Positions 11,000 to 22,616 of a DNA stretch of 64,000 nucleotides are shown here, one piece after another. The translations under genes and the position numbers were made by a program. The DNA comes from Perilla frutescens (Eukaryota; Streptophyta; Magnoliopsida; Lamiales; Lamiaceae), in NCBI GenBank assembly GCA_026008535.1, contig BRKX01000006.1, positions 2,750,501 to 2,814,500 of the forward strand. Direction: 5' to 3'. The notes under the pieces are model-generated. The model did not search any database. It saw only the letters and a list, made by a program, of their open reading frames with translations, and was not told the origin of the DNA. Every line of letters begins with the position of its first letter. Positions within the stretch are counted from its first letter, which is position 1.

Positions 11000-12440
11000 G
11001 ATAGTAATAATATATAGTTTACTAATGGAAAATATCCGAGGGAAGAGACTTGAGTGATTAAAGAAGTGGATATATAATAAAGGATCATTCCCATTTTTTT
11101 ATTCTTTAATTTACTATTGGATATTGGAGTGATGATAGCCTTTAAATTACAATAACCTTTAAATATAGTAACACGGCAACTCGCAAAAGTGAACTCCTAA
11201 TTTCCATTTACCATTAAAAAAATTAGTATTTTTTATTTCGACTTTTGAAAGTTAAATATGTAAAAGAAAACATAAGCTTGAAAATGAATAAAGGGTACTA
11301 ATTAAATATGATGTAAAATCATGAAACCCCTATCTTTATTTTAGAGCAAGAAAATTTCATGCATTTTTATATTTGTTCGTGACATATGGTTGGATTGGAT
11401 CAAAATTTACAAACTATTTTGCAATATTCGTACTTTACTAAGTATAAATGAATATATTTATGCAAAAAAAAAATGTACAAATGATGATTTGTCCAACAAG
11501 AAATTGTAGCTAACAAGACTTTCATCAACACAATGAATTGAAAAGTAACTGATATCTTACGTGATTATAAAGAATATTTCGTTTGATTTAATTTCATATT
11601 CAAATACTAAGATCAAATTTAATTTAACTCATAAATCAATATGAATTCCTAATTAAACTATATTAGAGTTATTTTTTTGGTAAAAAACAATTATACCCCT
11701 ATTTTTTATTTTTTATTTTTTTTCTGAAAATGAATATTAAAAAAAAAATACCCACCTGTGAAAAATATAGCCTAAAAACATAACGTGTTATGAAAAAAAA
11801 AAAATATCCACACTCTCTCCTATCCCATTTCTAAATTAACAATATTAAATATGTGATTGTATTGTTCATTGTATCATTTACACTTAAAGAATAATTAAAA
11901 AAATTCGAAATGTTTCAAATTTGTCTATAAAGTATGATAAATTTATCAAGAAAAATTGCGTACATGCATCTCAATTAGGTTTTACTAATTTATAGGGATA
12001 CTTTAATAATTTAATGGTTATAACTCTATTCGTATAATTGAGGGCACTTAAAGGTTATTTTTTCAAGAAAATTTAATGCCACACAAAATTTTATTGAAAT
12101 ATTGAACTAGTAAATACGGTGTTAAAGATAGAGCACAAATCATTTTCAATTGCCCCTTAGTGACATTTCAGCCATCCAAAACTATCCAATGAAAATAGAT
12201 ATATAAAAATCAAAGTTTGATAGCAAAATGGTAAAACTTAATTTCAAATTCAAAATAAAATTGAAAATTTCTTGGCGCGTGCCAAAGCTACTAGAAGCCT
12301 TTCTCTTTCACTCTCGAAATGGCCACACATTTGGAGCTAATTTATTGCCTCTTTTTTCATATAGTTATTGACACCATTTTGAGTTTGTACATTTCGCTTT
12401 GATGGTTTGGACCGTTACATCTTTCTAATTTTTTTTTAGA
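11000..12440. other. AT-rich intergenic DNA, little recognised
   Basis: No coding exon or RNA gene is seen. Only short A/T tracts and the decayed G-box/HSE-like block at 12272-12297 stand out. Confidence 0.5.
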
Positions 12441-12447
12441 TGTCTAG

Positions 12448-12760
12448 GGTAACTCGCAACCATTATTAAAGTATGCACTGAGTAAACTCCGTTTCTGTGT
12501 AATAACTTACAAACAACACAAGGAAGGTAAATCACACTTGGAAGTCAGGTGTGACGGGTTCACTACCGAAGTGCGCACTGAGTAAATCCCGTCTCTGTGT
12601 AATAACCTACGAACCACATAGGGGATGTAAATCGCATTTGGAAGTCAGGTGTGACGGGTTCACCACCTAATGATGTTGGTGGTGATATTTGAATTTGAGA
12701 CATTTGACCTTAAGATAGCACCACTCCACCACTAAGTCATTCCCCAAAGGAACAATTTCA
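12448..12760 (-). mobile_element. SINE-like element with internal ~109-bp duplication
   Basis: Read on the minus strand it opens with GGGGAATGACTTAGTGGTGG (A-box-like), followed by a decayed B box CAAATTCAAATATC. The body then holds two head-to-tail copies of a block whose plus-strand form includes GCACTGAGTAAA..CCGT, CTGTGTAATAAC and GGAAGTCAGGTGTGACGGGT. A weaker relative of the body is at about 10228-10310. The link between head and body is inference. Confidence 0.5.
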
Positions 12761-13284
12761 TCTTTCTATTTGTGAAGAGATGAAGATGGCTCCAAATTTG
12801 TTTGGTTTTATTAGGCTGAGAAAATGTGTGTTTACGGATTAAACTTCATAATTATGACAATGATTTAAGATTAAATAAGCCAACAATAGATTCATAGGTT
12901 ATGCCGTAGTTGTAATAATTAATTATATTTAGCATACTAATTAGTTTTAAATTTAAATGACCGGTCTTAATTAAACAAGGCTTAGTAGAAAAGGTGTTTG
13001 TTTGATTAGGAAGTGAAAGTTACGTCTCCACCAAAAACATCAAGAAATCGATTTTACTTGGGTATTTTTCTATTTAATATTGAGATTAATGCAATCTGAT
13101 GTATGCAATTAACTATCTATATATAATATTTGATTTTATCTAATCAATGTATGATTTTAGTAAACAATTATATATTTTATGTATGCAATCCTTCAACCTT
13201 TGTCATAGTATTAAAATTGTAGCTAGCTGGGTGTTCATGTGACAATATAATCTCACATACACTCATTCATTAGAAAATATATTA

Positions 13285-13652
13285 GGGTTAATTGATTTAT
13301 ATCGCGAATTATATATGAATTCTGATTTTTAATACGAACTTTAAAATGTAATATATACAACATAAATTTACATTTTTTTGCAATTAAAACATCATTTTGA
13401 ATTTCGTCCAGTTAAAATTAACGTAGCACCCATGTGTACAAGCGTGATGTGTATGTATACACCTACAAATTCGTCTATTTAATCTCTACTTAAATAATAT
13501 TCAATCGATTAAGTATTTTGCAGAATTTTAGTGCTTGTAATTGTACTCATTTTTGAACTGATGTTGTAATTGCAAAAAAATATAAGACATTTTAAAATCT
13601 GTGTTAAAAATCAGAAATCATGTATTGTTCGTGATATTTAAATCAATTAACC
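13285..13652. mobile_element. foldback MITE, GGGTTAATT ends
   Basis: The left end GGGTTAATTGATTTATATCG and following ~60 bp are complementary to the right end ATATTTAAATCAATTAACC. Its ends resemble family 2 (15327-15707, 45032-45419), so it is probably a diverged member. Confidence 0.65.
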
Positions 13653-13904
13653 AAAATATTACATGTATCTTGCAACTATATTAAAATATTATTTTATAAA
13701 TATAACTCTATTTAATATAATATGAATGAAATTAACAGAGTAAAAAATAAGGGCAATATATGATAATTATTGTATATTATGTATTTATAATATATATTAA
13801 ATGTGATTTATTAGTTTGTGTGAAAATGGAAAACGGACTACAATTATGGGACGAAGGAACTAATATTTTTATTTTTTTCAATCGAATCTATACATATATT
13901 AAGG

Positions 13905-14060
13905 CAAAATCGTGTGATAGACAATGGTTATCCATGATTTAATAATTATATTTTAAACAACAGTTTTTATATAACAGACAACGGTTTGGAGTTAAAAGAC
14001 AACAGTTTTGAGTTAATAGATAACAATAGTGACATTTATTGTTGTAAATTTTTCATCTTT
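13905..14060. mobile_element. possible CACTA-type subterminal repeat cluster
   Basis: Several copies of a short motif, (A)GACAACxGTTTxGAGTTAA, occur within about 130 bp. Such clusters are typical of CACTA transposon subterminal regions. No CACTA terminus or transposase is visible, so this is a weak call. Confidence 0.3.
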
Positions 14061-14161
14061 CTTTTTTTTGCATTTTTCAAGAAGGTTTAGATTATAACCA
14101 TTGTATTTTAATAAATTTTTACATCTTATTTATTATTGTTTTACTTGGAAATTATAGATTC

Positions 14162-14163
<2 letters not shown>

Positions 14164-14205
<42 letters not shown>
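14164..14205. repeat. (AT)n microsatellite
   Basis: About 20 uninterrupted AT units. Confidence 0.95.
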
Positions 14206-15326
14206 GCATAGATGAATGATTTGTATAGTACTTTATATTTGACGCATAAAAAAAAATAGATTTCATTTATGTTGCACTATGATGATGATGATTTATTATT
14301 TTCTATTTCATTTTCATCATTTAAAATAATAAAATAATTATATTTTTTATACTTGTCATATATTCAAATAAATCAAATGTTCTTTAATCTTGGACAATTA
14401 TACATTGTTTTTTTTATAAAATCGTGTCATTTGAAATATTTCAATTCGATATTTCTAACATGGATTTTCATTCAGTTCCTAAAATTTAATTTTCTTTTTG
14501 TTTATCGTAACTACACAACATTGGTCTTCTTATCTAATTAATTAACGCATATGCATATCATTTTATTATTTTTAAAAATTAAGCACAACAAATAAAATTC
14601 AAAAAAATCACAATATTACAAATTTTTAAAAAATAATAATTATTTATACATCACGCAGGAGAAATACTAGTTAAATTTTAACCCACTTCGGGTGTTGAAA
14701 GTGTAGCTTCTAAACTAATTGCACGAACCCTTGAATTGCATTAGTTTTTGTGTTTGATGTGTTGATTCGTAGGTCGTGACTTCTTTTAAATTATACAGTA
14801 TATGTATATATTTTGAAAAGTAACGTAAATTAAAACATGCACCTACGTTTGAAGAAGTTGGAAGTCAATGTCAATTTATAAAATAATAATGAAAATATCG
14901 ACTTTCGCACTAACGATGCTCCATTTTTCCATCAACCACTATTTAAAAGCTTATTTAGAGTAATCATTCATGTTCCAACTTCCATGTGCGTATCCTTAAA
15001 AAATTCACATATTTATGAAATATAATTAATCGCGTATACCAAATGAGGAAGATGAAGATGCATGCACTTTGTACATTTATTTTACACAAAATGTGATGAT
15101 CGAATAAAAGGTTTTAAAGGTCCTTGAAAGATGAAAGGAGATGTGAGTTTTGAAGTGACATTGTCCAAATTTTAATAAATAGAGTCCTAGTCTCACTTTA
15201 ACTAATATTTTGGTGGTAAAAATATTTCATTTTGTATTAATTGAATTTATTTACGATTAATCTTTCATATATTTATTTTGGACAAATTAAATTTTCATAC
15301 TTACATTTTGAGTTCTTTTTAAAGAA

Positions 15327-15707
15327 GGGTTAATTACTATAAAATATAAACTTTGACAAGACTTGCAAATTAGACACAAACTTTAAAATTTTACAATTAA
15401 AACACAAACTTACATTTTTTTTACAAAATAGACGAATTCAAATTTTTCGGACTAATGAAAAAAATGAGAATTTGCGACATATAATTCATTTTCACTTATT
15501 AAAACCAATGCAATGCCATCTAAATCAAAAGGTGAACAATTTTTATGGCTTTGCGGCTTTCAAATTCAATTGATTTTAAAATTTTGCTTTGAGGTTGTCT
15601 ACTTTGCAAAAAAAAAAAGTAAGTTTGTGTTTTAATTGCAAAATTTTAAAGTTTGTGTCTAATTTGCAAATCCTGTCAAAGTTTGTGTATTTTATAGTAA
15701 TTAACCC
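15327..15707. mobile_element. foldback MITE, family 2
   Basis: The ends are GGGTTAATTACTATAAAATA and its exact complement TATTTTATAGTAATTAACCC. The inverted arms extend about 85-90 bp inward (CAAATTAGACACAAACTTTA / TAAAGTTTGTGTCTAATTTG). A related copy is at 45032-45419. Confidence 0.8.
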
Positions 15708-15714
15708 TTTGAAG

Positions 15715-16020
15715 AACAACACACTTTTTAAAATAAATAAAACAATGCCCATTTTTTTTCAAAAAAAATAATCATAATACAAATCTAACATAATTGATTG
15801 TATTTTACAATCAATTTTACGGCTCAAAAATCGTACATTATTGATTGTATTTTAAGAATTATTGATTGAAGGATTTTTTGCAGTTGGGAAAATAGAAATA
15901 CAATTTTGGACGGTAAAATTGATCGAATGTTAGATTTGTAATTTTTGTAAAGTGGGAACTGTTTTATTAAATTTTAAAAAGTGGGTTATTTTTTAAAAAG
16001 AGTCAAAATACACTTGAATT
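15715..16020. mobile_element. foldback MITE, family 1
   Basis: This second copy of the family-1 element abuts the family-2 MITE on its left. It shares AAATCTAACATAATTGATTG, the arm TTGATTGTATTTTA, and a right arm containing GGTAAAATTGATCGAATGTT. Confidence 0.7.
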
Positions 16021-17940
16021 TTGTATTAATTAAATTATTAATTGTTAATTATGGTTCAATTTTCCCAATTAGGGTATATAATTATTTTTTAGGAAATAAT
16101 TAATTATTAATTAAAAAATGAAATTAAATATTGCAAAAAAATTATATACTCTAATTGAAATAAGTGAACCCTAATTAACAACTATAAAATTAAATTAAAG
16201 CGTAATCAATTGAAATAAAAAAAACTAAATAAAAATTAATGATTTAAACAGTGTAGCATAAAGTGTTGCGCAAATGCAGCAAAGAATTTCATCGGTTAAT
16301 CGAGTTACTTTAATTTGTGTTGTATTTAACAATCAATACGTCCCCATCGTTATAACGGTAGATCTTCCAAACATACCAACAAATTATAAACTAAAATACT
16401 AGTCCAATTAAAAACATGTCATCATTTTGATTCAATATTTTACTTCACTTGTGTATGTCATATAATACATAAATAATCTTATGCACATAATATTATTGAC
16501 AGACACAAAAAAAAAAAAAAAACAACTATAATATGAAACTAAGTACACATCATAAAATATTGTAAGATTGAGGATATTGCATTATTTTTCTCAGCCAGAT
16601 TTAGGGATGTAATTAGATGTTGTCGGATTTGGTTTGGAAGGCTTACTCATGTTCTATTAAAGTTAGGCCGAGGTCTTAATCTTACCGATTATCTATTATA
16701 TGTTATCGTGTTGGTATAGACCTGACCTATTTAATTATGCGATTATGCAAGTTGGGTTTGAAATTTTTTAAAAGCCGACAATATATATATATATATATAT
16801 ATATGTATATGAATTTTCTTATACTATTAGAATTATTACTTTCTTATAGAAAAATACATATTTTATTATTCTAATAAACATACCGATCTAACAAACTTTA
16901 TTGTTAATCAGGGAATTAATCTTGGATGGAGCTGAGATAGAATAAATTCTTCTCCTCTGTTTTTTTTTTTTTAAAAATTGTTTTTTATGCTAATCGATAC
17001 ATAAAAAAACCCAATCAGTTACAAACTGACCATTAATCTTATCAAGATAATAAAGGATAAGATCAAATATTGTGTGGGGGTGTGACAGATAAATTGACTA
17101 ATGTTGGACAAGTCATGTTACATATAGTCCAACAGCTTCTATTTATATGTCGACCATATATATATATATAATATAATATAAGGATAATAATTAAAACAAT
17201 AAGAAAAAAGAGTTCTTCCTTGATTTTAGGAAAAATTACAAACATCCTTTTCATATTTGAAAATCTACAAAGACTTTGGTTGCCTCCAACTATTTCTAAA
17301 GATACTTTAATCACTAAAAAAATTAGATAGATTGGTTTTGTGCCATAGACGACGTTGGATGAATAATTAATACTTGATTTTAGATTGAAGTTTGACGAGA
17401 CATAATTAATACATATGAATTTTATTTTCAAAACTTATCAATTTAGTTTCTTACATAGTTCAAAGTCCAAACTTATTTCTATAATAATTTATTTGCTATT
17501 TAGTACGAGGCCCTTTAGGGTCCACGTATCCCACACATTGATGTGATATTGTCTATTTCAAATTGCAGCACAAATTCGAGTAATTTTGCTCTTTGGAATT
17601 TCTATAAAATTAATCTACATATATTCACTATTTTATTCCCATGTGATTATTATATTCATATGTTTTTCACCCGGTATATTTATATTTATTATAGTTAAAT
17701 TAAGTGACGTTGGGGACCTTATCTATTCGCTAAGGACATTTGACTATTTAACCCATCTCCATATTTCGACCAAAAGCCGCAGTTAATCTAATAACTTATT
17801 TAATGGTTACAATTTGTAACGACATATGGTGGGTTGGGGGGGGGGGGGGGATTATAAAATTCCTGTATACCCGGTTACTAGATTACATAAATCGTGTTAT
17901 ATTATTATTTTTTAAAATTACCGACTGCAGAAATTACTCA
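16021..17940. other. AT-rich intergenic DNA with short simple repeats
   Basis: No coding exon is supported. An (AT)n tract lies at 16779-16804, another at 17157-17170, and a G15 run at 17836-17850. Confidence 0.5.
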
Positions 17941-17949
17941 TGATTGGTC

Positions 17950-18256
17950 GGTAGGGCTGGCAAAATGGGCTGTCCGGTCTAGCCCGGCCCCACCGAGTCA
18001 ATGGTAAAAGTCGGATTGGGTCGGGCCGACTGGATTTCGGTACTACATTTTGGAAGTCCGGACCAGCCTAAAAGGCAGGTAAGGCCACCCGCAACCCAGT
18101 GTACTTTCTTCATTTTTTGGACTAGGCGGACTGGCCCATTCGGACTATTCAATTTTTTGGTTCAGTCTGGCATGAAGTCATTTATGGCTAACAAAATCTT
18201 AGCCCAGTCCGATCTGAAATCAGGTTGGACCGAACCTAGATTGTCACCTCTAATGA
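17950..18256. mobile_element. GGCC-rich dispersed element
   Basis: GC-rich stretch beginning TAGGGCTGGCAAAATGGGC, rich in GGCCC/GGGCC-like words, and ending near GATTGTCACCTCTAATGAT, a weak inverted counterpart of the start. Similar GGCC-rich pieces are at 20200-20255, 50868-51027 and 52925-53155. This type is common between plant genes and has no known function. Confidence 0.5.
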
Positions 18257-18324
18257 TCGGTGTGGAAGTTGATATAGTATAATTTCTATTATATGCAAGT
18301 AGTACTCCAAGGGATGTAGAGTGG

Positions 18325-18460
18325 GGGAAATTATATGTTGCGTGCGCATCTAGTGTGCCTATCTCATATAAAATAATAATTTTAAAATAATTAACTTAGT
18401 TATTTTTTATGTGTTAGAGAGAGAGACACTGCATGCACACGCAACGTATACTTCTCAGTA
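18325..18460. mobile_element. small hairpin MITE
   Basis: The left arm TATGTTGCGTGCGCATCTAG and the right arm CTGCATGCACACGCAACGTA are inverted imperfect repeats of about 28-30 bp enclosing an AT-rich centre. Confidence 0.5.
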
Positions 18461-19043
18461 GAGTGGAATTTTATGAAGAAAATAATAATAATAATGAACA
18501 ACTATTTTCGTGTTTGCCTCAATCGTAAATCACTCGTGAGTGGTCGGTGTGGGAGTTGCCAATTGGAGATGTGACTCAATTTTTATATATTTATATTAAA
18601 TTAAATTAAATGCAAGGCGATAAATCCTTTCAACTTGTCTAGATCTATAATGGATTTTTTTGGGGGACGAGCCATAATTGATTTTGAAATTTCTAAGCGT
18701 GTATTTGGATAATTTATGGATAGCACATTCAATTTTTAATCAAGAAGCTAAATTCAAGAGAATTTATGAGAAATATTTAAACTAATAACTACCATTCAAA
18801 CATAATTAGTGAGCTAGTGGCACAATTAATTAAGGAATTTGACATATTTGATAAGATGATGTTGCATTTGGATTCCGGTGGACTTATTGAGACTTTGGCT
18901 GCAAATATTCTAAATCTCTATCAAAATAAGTAGGTCTCGTTTGTTAGACAATATTGTATAAGGCTGAATATGTGACACTGAGATGTATTTTAATTATCAT
19001 ATAATATATTAATATTATGTTTGTTTTAGTGTATTAAAATATA

Positions 19044-19326
19044 CTCCATCAATTTTGAAAATATTGATGTTTTAGATTTTACAATAAAAATTAAAAATTT
19101 AAAAATGTGATAAATATACCCTCTCCTTATGAAGTTATATTTTCCTAATATATCTTAATTTCTCTCTCATTATAATTTATGTGTCTCATTAATTTCCTCA
19201 ACACATTTAACGTAGAATGTTTTATGAGGGTAAATTTGAGAGGAAGATTCTTAAAAAGTGTAAAATATCAAATAATTTGCAACAAAATTAAGAGGTTCGA
19301 ATATTGATTTTTGTGAAACTGAGGGG
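19044..19326. mobile_element. Stowaway-like MITE, TA-flanked left end
   Basis: The left end CTCCATCAATTTTGAAAATA and the right end ATATTGATTTTTGTGAAACT form inverted ends. The right half matches, in reverse, the left arm of the element at 8563-9051 (TCTTAATTTTxTTGCAAATTA). Confidence 0.6.
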
Positions 19327-19499
19327 AAAATTCATGCGGCATTGGAAAAACCAATTAGCCGTCCCTCTCTATTGTGGATGCATAATAGAATGCAATTTTA
19401 TACATGGTTGATTTATGTTTGCAGGAAGAGCTATTTCCATTTAGGAGAAGTCTCATGTACATGACCCCCTCATCAGATGCCTATCACGCTCGTCACTGT

Positions 19500-19525
19500 T
19501 CAATTTCTTTCTTTCTTTCTTTCTT

Positions 19526-19560
<35 letters not shown>

Positions 19561-19561
19561 C
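19500..19561. repeat. (CTTT)n / poly-T tract
   Basis: CTTT units are followed by more than 30 consecutive T. Such tracts are prone to sequencing and assembly length error. Confidence 0.9.
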
Positions 19562-19724
19562 TGAGCAGATTTTTCAATTTTTTTTTTCGATTTTCTATTT
19601 TCTCCTTTTGTTTTCTTACCAAAAATTTATATCCTAAAATAAAGTTAGTGAATTCTAAAATTCAAATGAATTGATTTAATTTATTTGAAATCAATATGAA
19701 TTTATATCCTAAAATGGAACTAAT

Positions 19725-20030
19725 AAACATTTAAAAACACAAAATAAACTCCTAAAAATACCCCCAAAAGAATACAAATAAACCCCTAACCCCCCCCCCC
19801 CCACACAAAAAAAATCATAAAAAACACAAAATAAACCCCTAAAAGCACAAAAAAATCCCATAAAAAACACAAAACAAACCCCTAAAAACAGCACCAAAAA
19901 AATCCCAAAAAATACAAAATAAACTCCTAAAAACACCCCCAAAAATACTAAACCCTCCAAAAAAAACCCCCCAAAGAACCCTAAAAAAGATTAAAAAAAT
20001 ACTGAACCCTAAACCCCAAACCCCTAAGCT
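19725..20030. repeat. telomere-like degenerate minisatellite
   Basis: About 300 bp is built from variants of AAAAACACAAAATAAACCCCT, grading at the right into AACCCTAAACCCCAAACCCC. The words CCCTAAA/CCCCTAAA resemble the plant telomere unit (CCCTAAA). It gives a long low-complexity shadow frame that is not a gene. Confidence 0.7.
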
Positions 20031-20301
20031 CTAAATATTAATTGAGATGAAATAAATCATAATTTGAATTAAAGAAACTCGTATAGGACAAGTTGCAGGC
20101 CCGATACTTTTTGTACTTTGAAATGATACTTTTTATACTTCGAAATGATATTATTTAGTGTTCAGAATGATACTATTTCTGACGATTTTTTTTATTTTTT
20201 TTGGCGGGGTGGGTCGGGTCAGGGTTGACCCGCGCGACCCGCCCCGTCTGATAGGTTTGATTTCGTGAATTTTAATTTCCAAAGTCTGATAGGAAACTTT
20301 G

Positions 20302-20888
20302 TGTGATGCACTCAGCTAATTCCTTTGAGTTCTTTGTCGTTTTCTTCCCGATGTTGGTGTACTGTAGTAAATTGTATTATGTCGATTGATAATAAAGATT
20401 CAATCTTGATATAATTTGGAACAGAAATGGAGGATAAGTTAAGAGAAATGAGAGAGAGAGAGAGAGAGATGGTGGGGGAAAAATCAGAATATTTCATTGC
20501 TTAACTTCTTTCCCAGGGAAACATGACATATTTATATCCCTTTACATAAAGACATAGACCACAGCTAAGGGTTACATAATACCCTAACTAAAAATGGACC
20601 AAAGTCCTTGATTTACATTAATAAAACATAATGAAGCCCAATACTTAACCAAGCATGGCCAACCCATCTATCTCGACCCGCTCCGGCCCAACTGCTGATT
20701 GAATGGTCAAAGCCGAATCATAAGAATTCCCAATTTGTGAAGAGATGTTCAATAACCCTAAAAATTGAGTCTTTGCCCTATCTTCGTCTTCCCCAATTGT
20801 AACTCCAAACTCCCATTCCGGCATCTCCTCTCCTCTTAACTTCTGTTTCTCGTCAAGCCTTTCCGCATACTGAATAAGGTCCACAACA
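20302..20888 (-). repeat. 3' LTR of the chromovirus
   Basis: About 587 bp, the partner of 24621-25232, with a shorter (GA)n tract near 20451-20469. It includes a minus-strand reading frame that continues from the internal region, but this is a shadow. Confidence 0.93.
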
Positions 20889-20904
20889 TTACCCCCTCCC
20901 GAAA
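20889..20904 (-). other. polypurine tract
   Basis: The minus strand reads TCGGGAGGGGGTAA directly before the 3' LTR, the expected place for the plus-strand primer. Confidence 0.75.
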
Positions 20905-21169
20905 TTTTGATCCTTGTCCGCAAGGATTAAAATTTGGAAATTTACATCTGATAAATTTCACATCTTCCCAAGAGATTAAGCCCATTTCTTCCTCCTCGCA
21001 CTGCACTTGAATTTTGACCTCCAGACCTCTGCGCGTTATAGTTCGGGAGCCTAAGATGGCCCAAGGGTAGAGCTGGAACAACCCCTCGGAGGTGACAGCC
21101 AGCAACTTCGATAAGGCTACTATCCCTTCATTAATTTTCTTTTTTAATAGTTAAACATGGAACACGGGG
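20905..21169 (-). pseudogene. chromovirus integrase C-terminal chromodomain
   Basis: Minus-strand residues AILGSRTITRRGLEVKIQVQ, then ISWEDVKFIRCKFPNF, follow the chromodomain pattern ending in WED..(F)P.F found on chromovirus integrases. In active elements this domain steers insertion toward particular chromatin. Confidence 0.75.
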
Positions 21170-22616
21170 CGTACCCTAGACCCTTTTGGTAGTTCTAACT
21201 TGTAGGCTACCTGCCCGATCCTCTCTAGAATCTTGTAAGGCCCGTAGAATTTAGATGACAGTTTGAGATTCTTCCTCAATTGGACTGAATTTTGACGATA
21301 GGGCTGCAGCTTTAAGTAAACCAGATCTCCCACCTCATAGTGCTTCTCTTCTCTATTTTTGTTCGCATATGTTTTCATTCGGTTCTGGGCTACCTTGAGG
21401 TTCTCCTTTAGTTGCTGTAGCATCAGTCGCCTTTTCTGTAGGGTGTCTTGCACCTCTGGACAGAGGTTGTCCAGATATGGTGATGTAGCTAAATAGGGGA
21501 TGGGTACCCATATAGGGTCTGGAAAGGAGTTAGCTTCAGTGCAGTGTGATAATTGGTGTTATACCAATGCTCTGCTGGGGTTAACCACTTGTACCAGTGC
21601 TTTGGGTTACTAGAAGTCATGCACCTTAAGTAGGTTTCCAGACACTGGTTGAGTCTTTCACTCTGACCATCAGTTTGGGGATGATAGGTAGATGAGAAGT
21701 TGAGGGTTATTCCCATAGCTTTGAAGAGTTATTTCCAAAACTAACTGGTAAAGATTTTGTCCATGTCAGTTATGATGCTGACAGGTAACCCATGTAGCTT
21801 GTAGACATAATCCCAGAATAACTTAGCTACTGTCTGAGCTGTGAAAGGGTGTGATAGGCTAATAAAATGGGCATATTTGGTGAGTCTGTCAATAGCCACC
21901 AATATCACATCCTTCCCATTTGACTTAGGCAGCCCTTCAATGAAATCTATGGTGATGTGACTCCAGGGTTGGTCTGGGATTGACAAGGGTTGTAGAAGTC
22001 CTGGAGTGGCCCCATGTAGTGACTTGTTAAGTTTACATGTGTCACAAGTCTTAACCATGTCTGCCACCTGTAATTTCATTCCTGGCCAATAGAATGAGGC
22101 CTTGAGTCTCATATAAGTACCCTGCACACCTGAGTGTCCACCATAAGGGGAATTATGCATGGCAGATATGATCTTATTCCTCATGTCTTGCCCCTTTCCT
22201 AATATTACCCTTCCTTTATATCTGAAGAGACCCTGTGATTGTGTGATCTTTTAGAGCCTGGGTTAGGATCTATAGTGAGTGTGTCATGTAGCTTAGAAAT
22301 GTAAGGGTCATCCTCATAGCTATTCAGCACTTTTTGTGTCCATAAGGGTGTTACAGTAGTGAGAGCTGAGCACTCTTCTTCTCCTCCTTGTATCCTAGAT
22401 AGGGCATCTGCTACACTGTTCTTAGTCCCCTTCCTGTATTGAATGTCATAGTCTAGACCAAAGAGTTTGGTAATCCATTTCTGCTGGAGGGAAGTCAAAA
22501 CCTTCTGATCCAGTAGGTGTTTCAGTGCTTTTTGATCAGTCTTGATGGTGAACCTGTGGCCTTGCAGGTAGTGCCTCCACTTCTGTATTGCCATAAGCAC
22601 TGCTAAGAATTCCTTT
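21170..22616 (-). pseudogene. chromovirus RNase H / integrase, broken
   Basis: RNase H continues with FTIKTDQKALKHLL and SVADALSR. Integrase has an N-terminal zinc finger (GGHSG..CDTCK), catalytic Asp in TIDFIEGLP and IITDMDKIFTS, and Glu in TDGQSERLNQ. The C-terminal GPY/F-type region has SKFYGPYKILERIG. A stop near 21730 and a frameshift near 21480 break it. Confidence 0.88.

Noticed and set aside
14640..14675. Helitron 3' end (CACGCAGGAGAAATACTAGT)
   Set aside because: CTAG is present but no convincing hairpin precedes it.
17063..17431. 122-residue minus-strand open frame
   Set aside because: AT-driven frame rich in Ile/Asn/Lys/Tyr with no family motif, no splice context and no promoter signal.
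18001..18282. 93-residue plus-strand open frame
   Set aside because: Lies wholly in the GGCC-rich dispersed repeat; repeat translation.
19709..19960. 83-residue minus-strand open frame rich in Phe/Gly/Val
   Set aside because: Translation of the telomere-like minisatellite; low complexity only.
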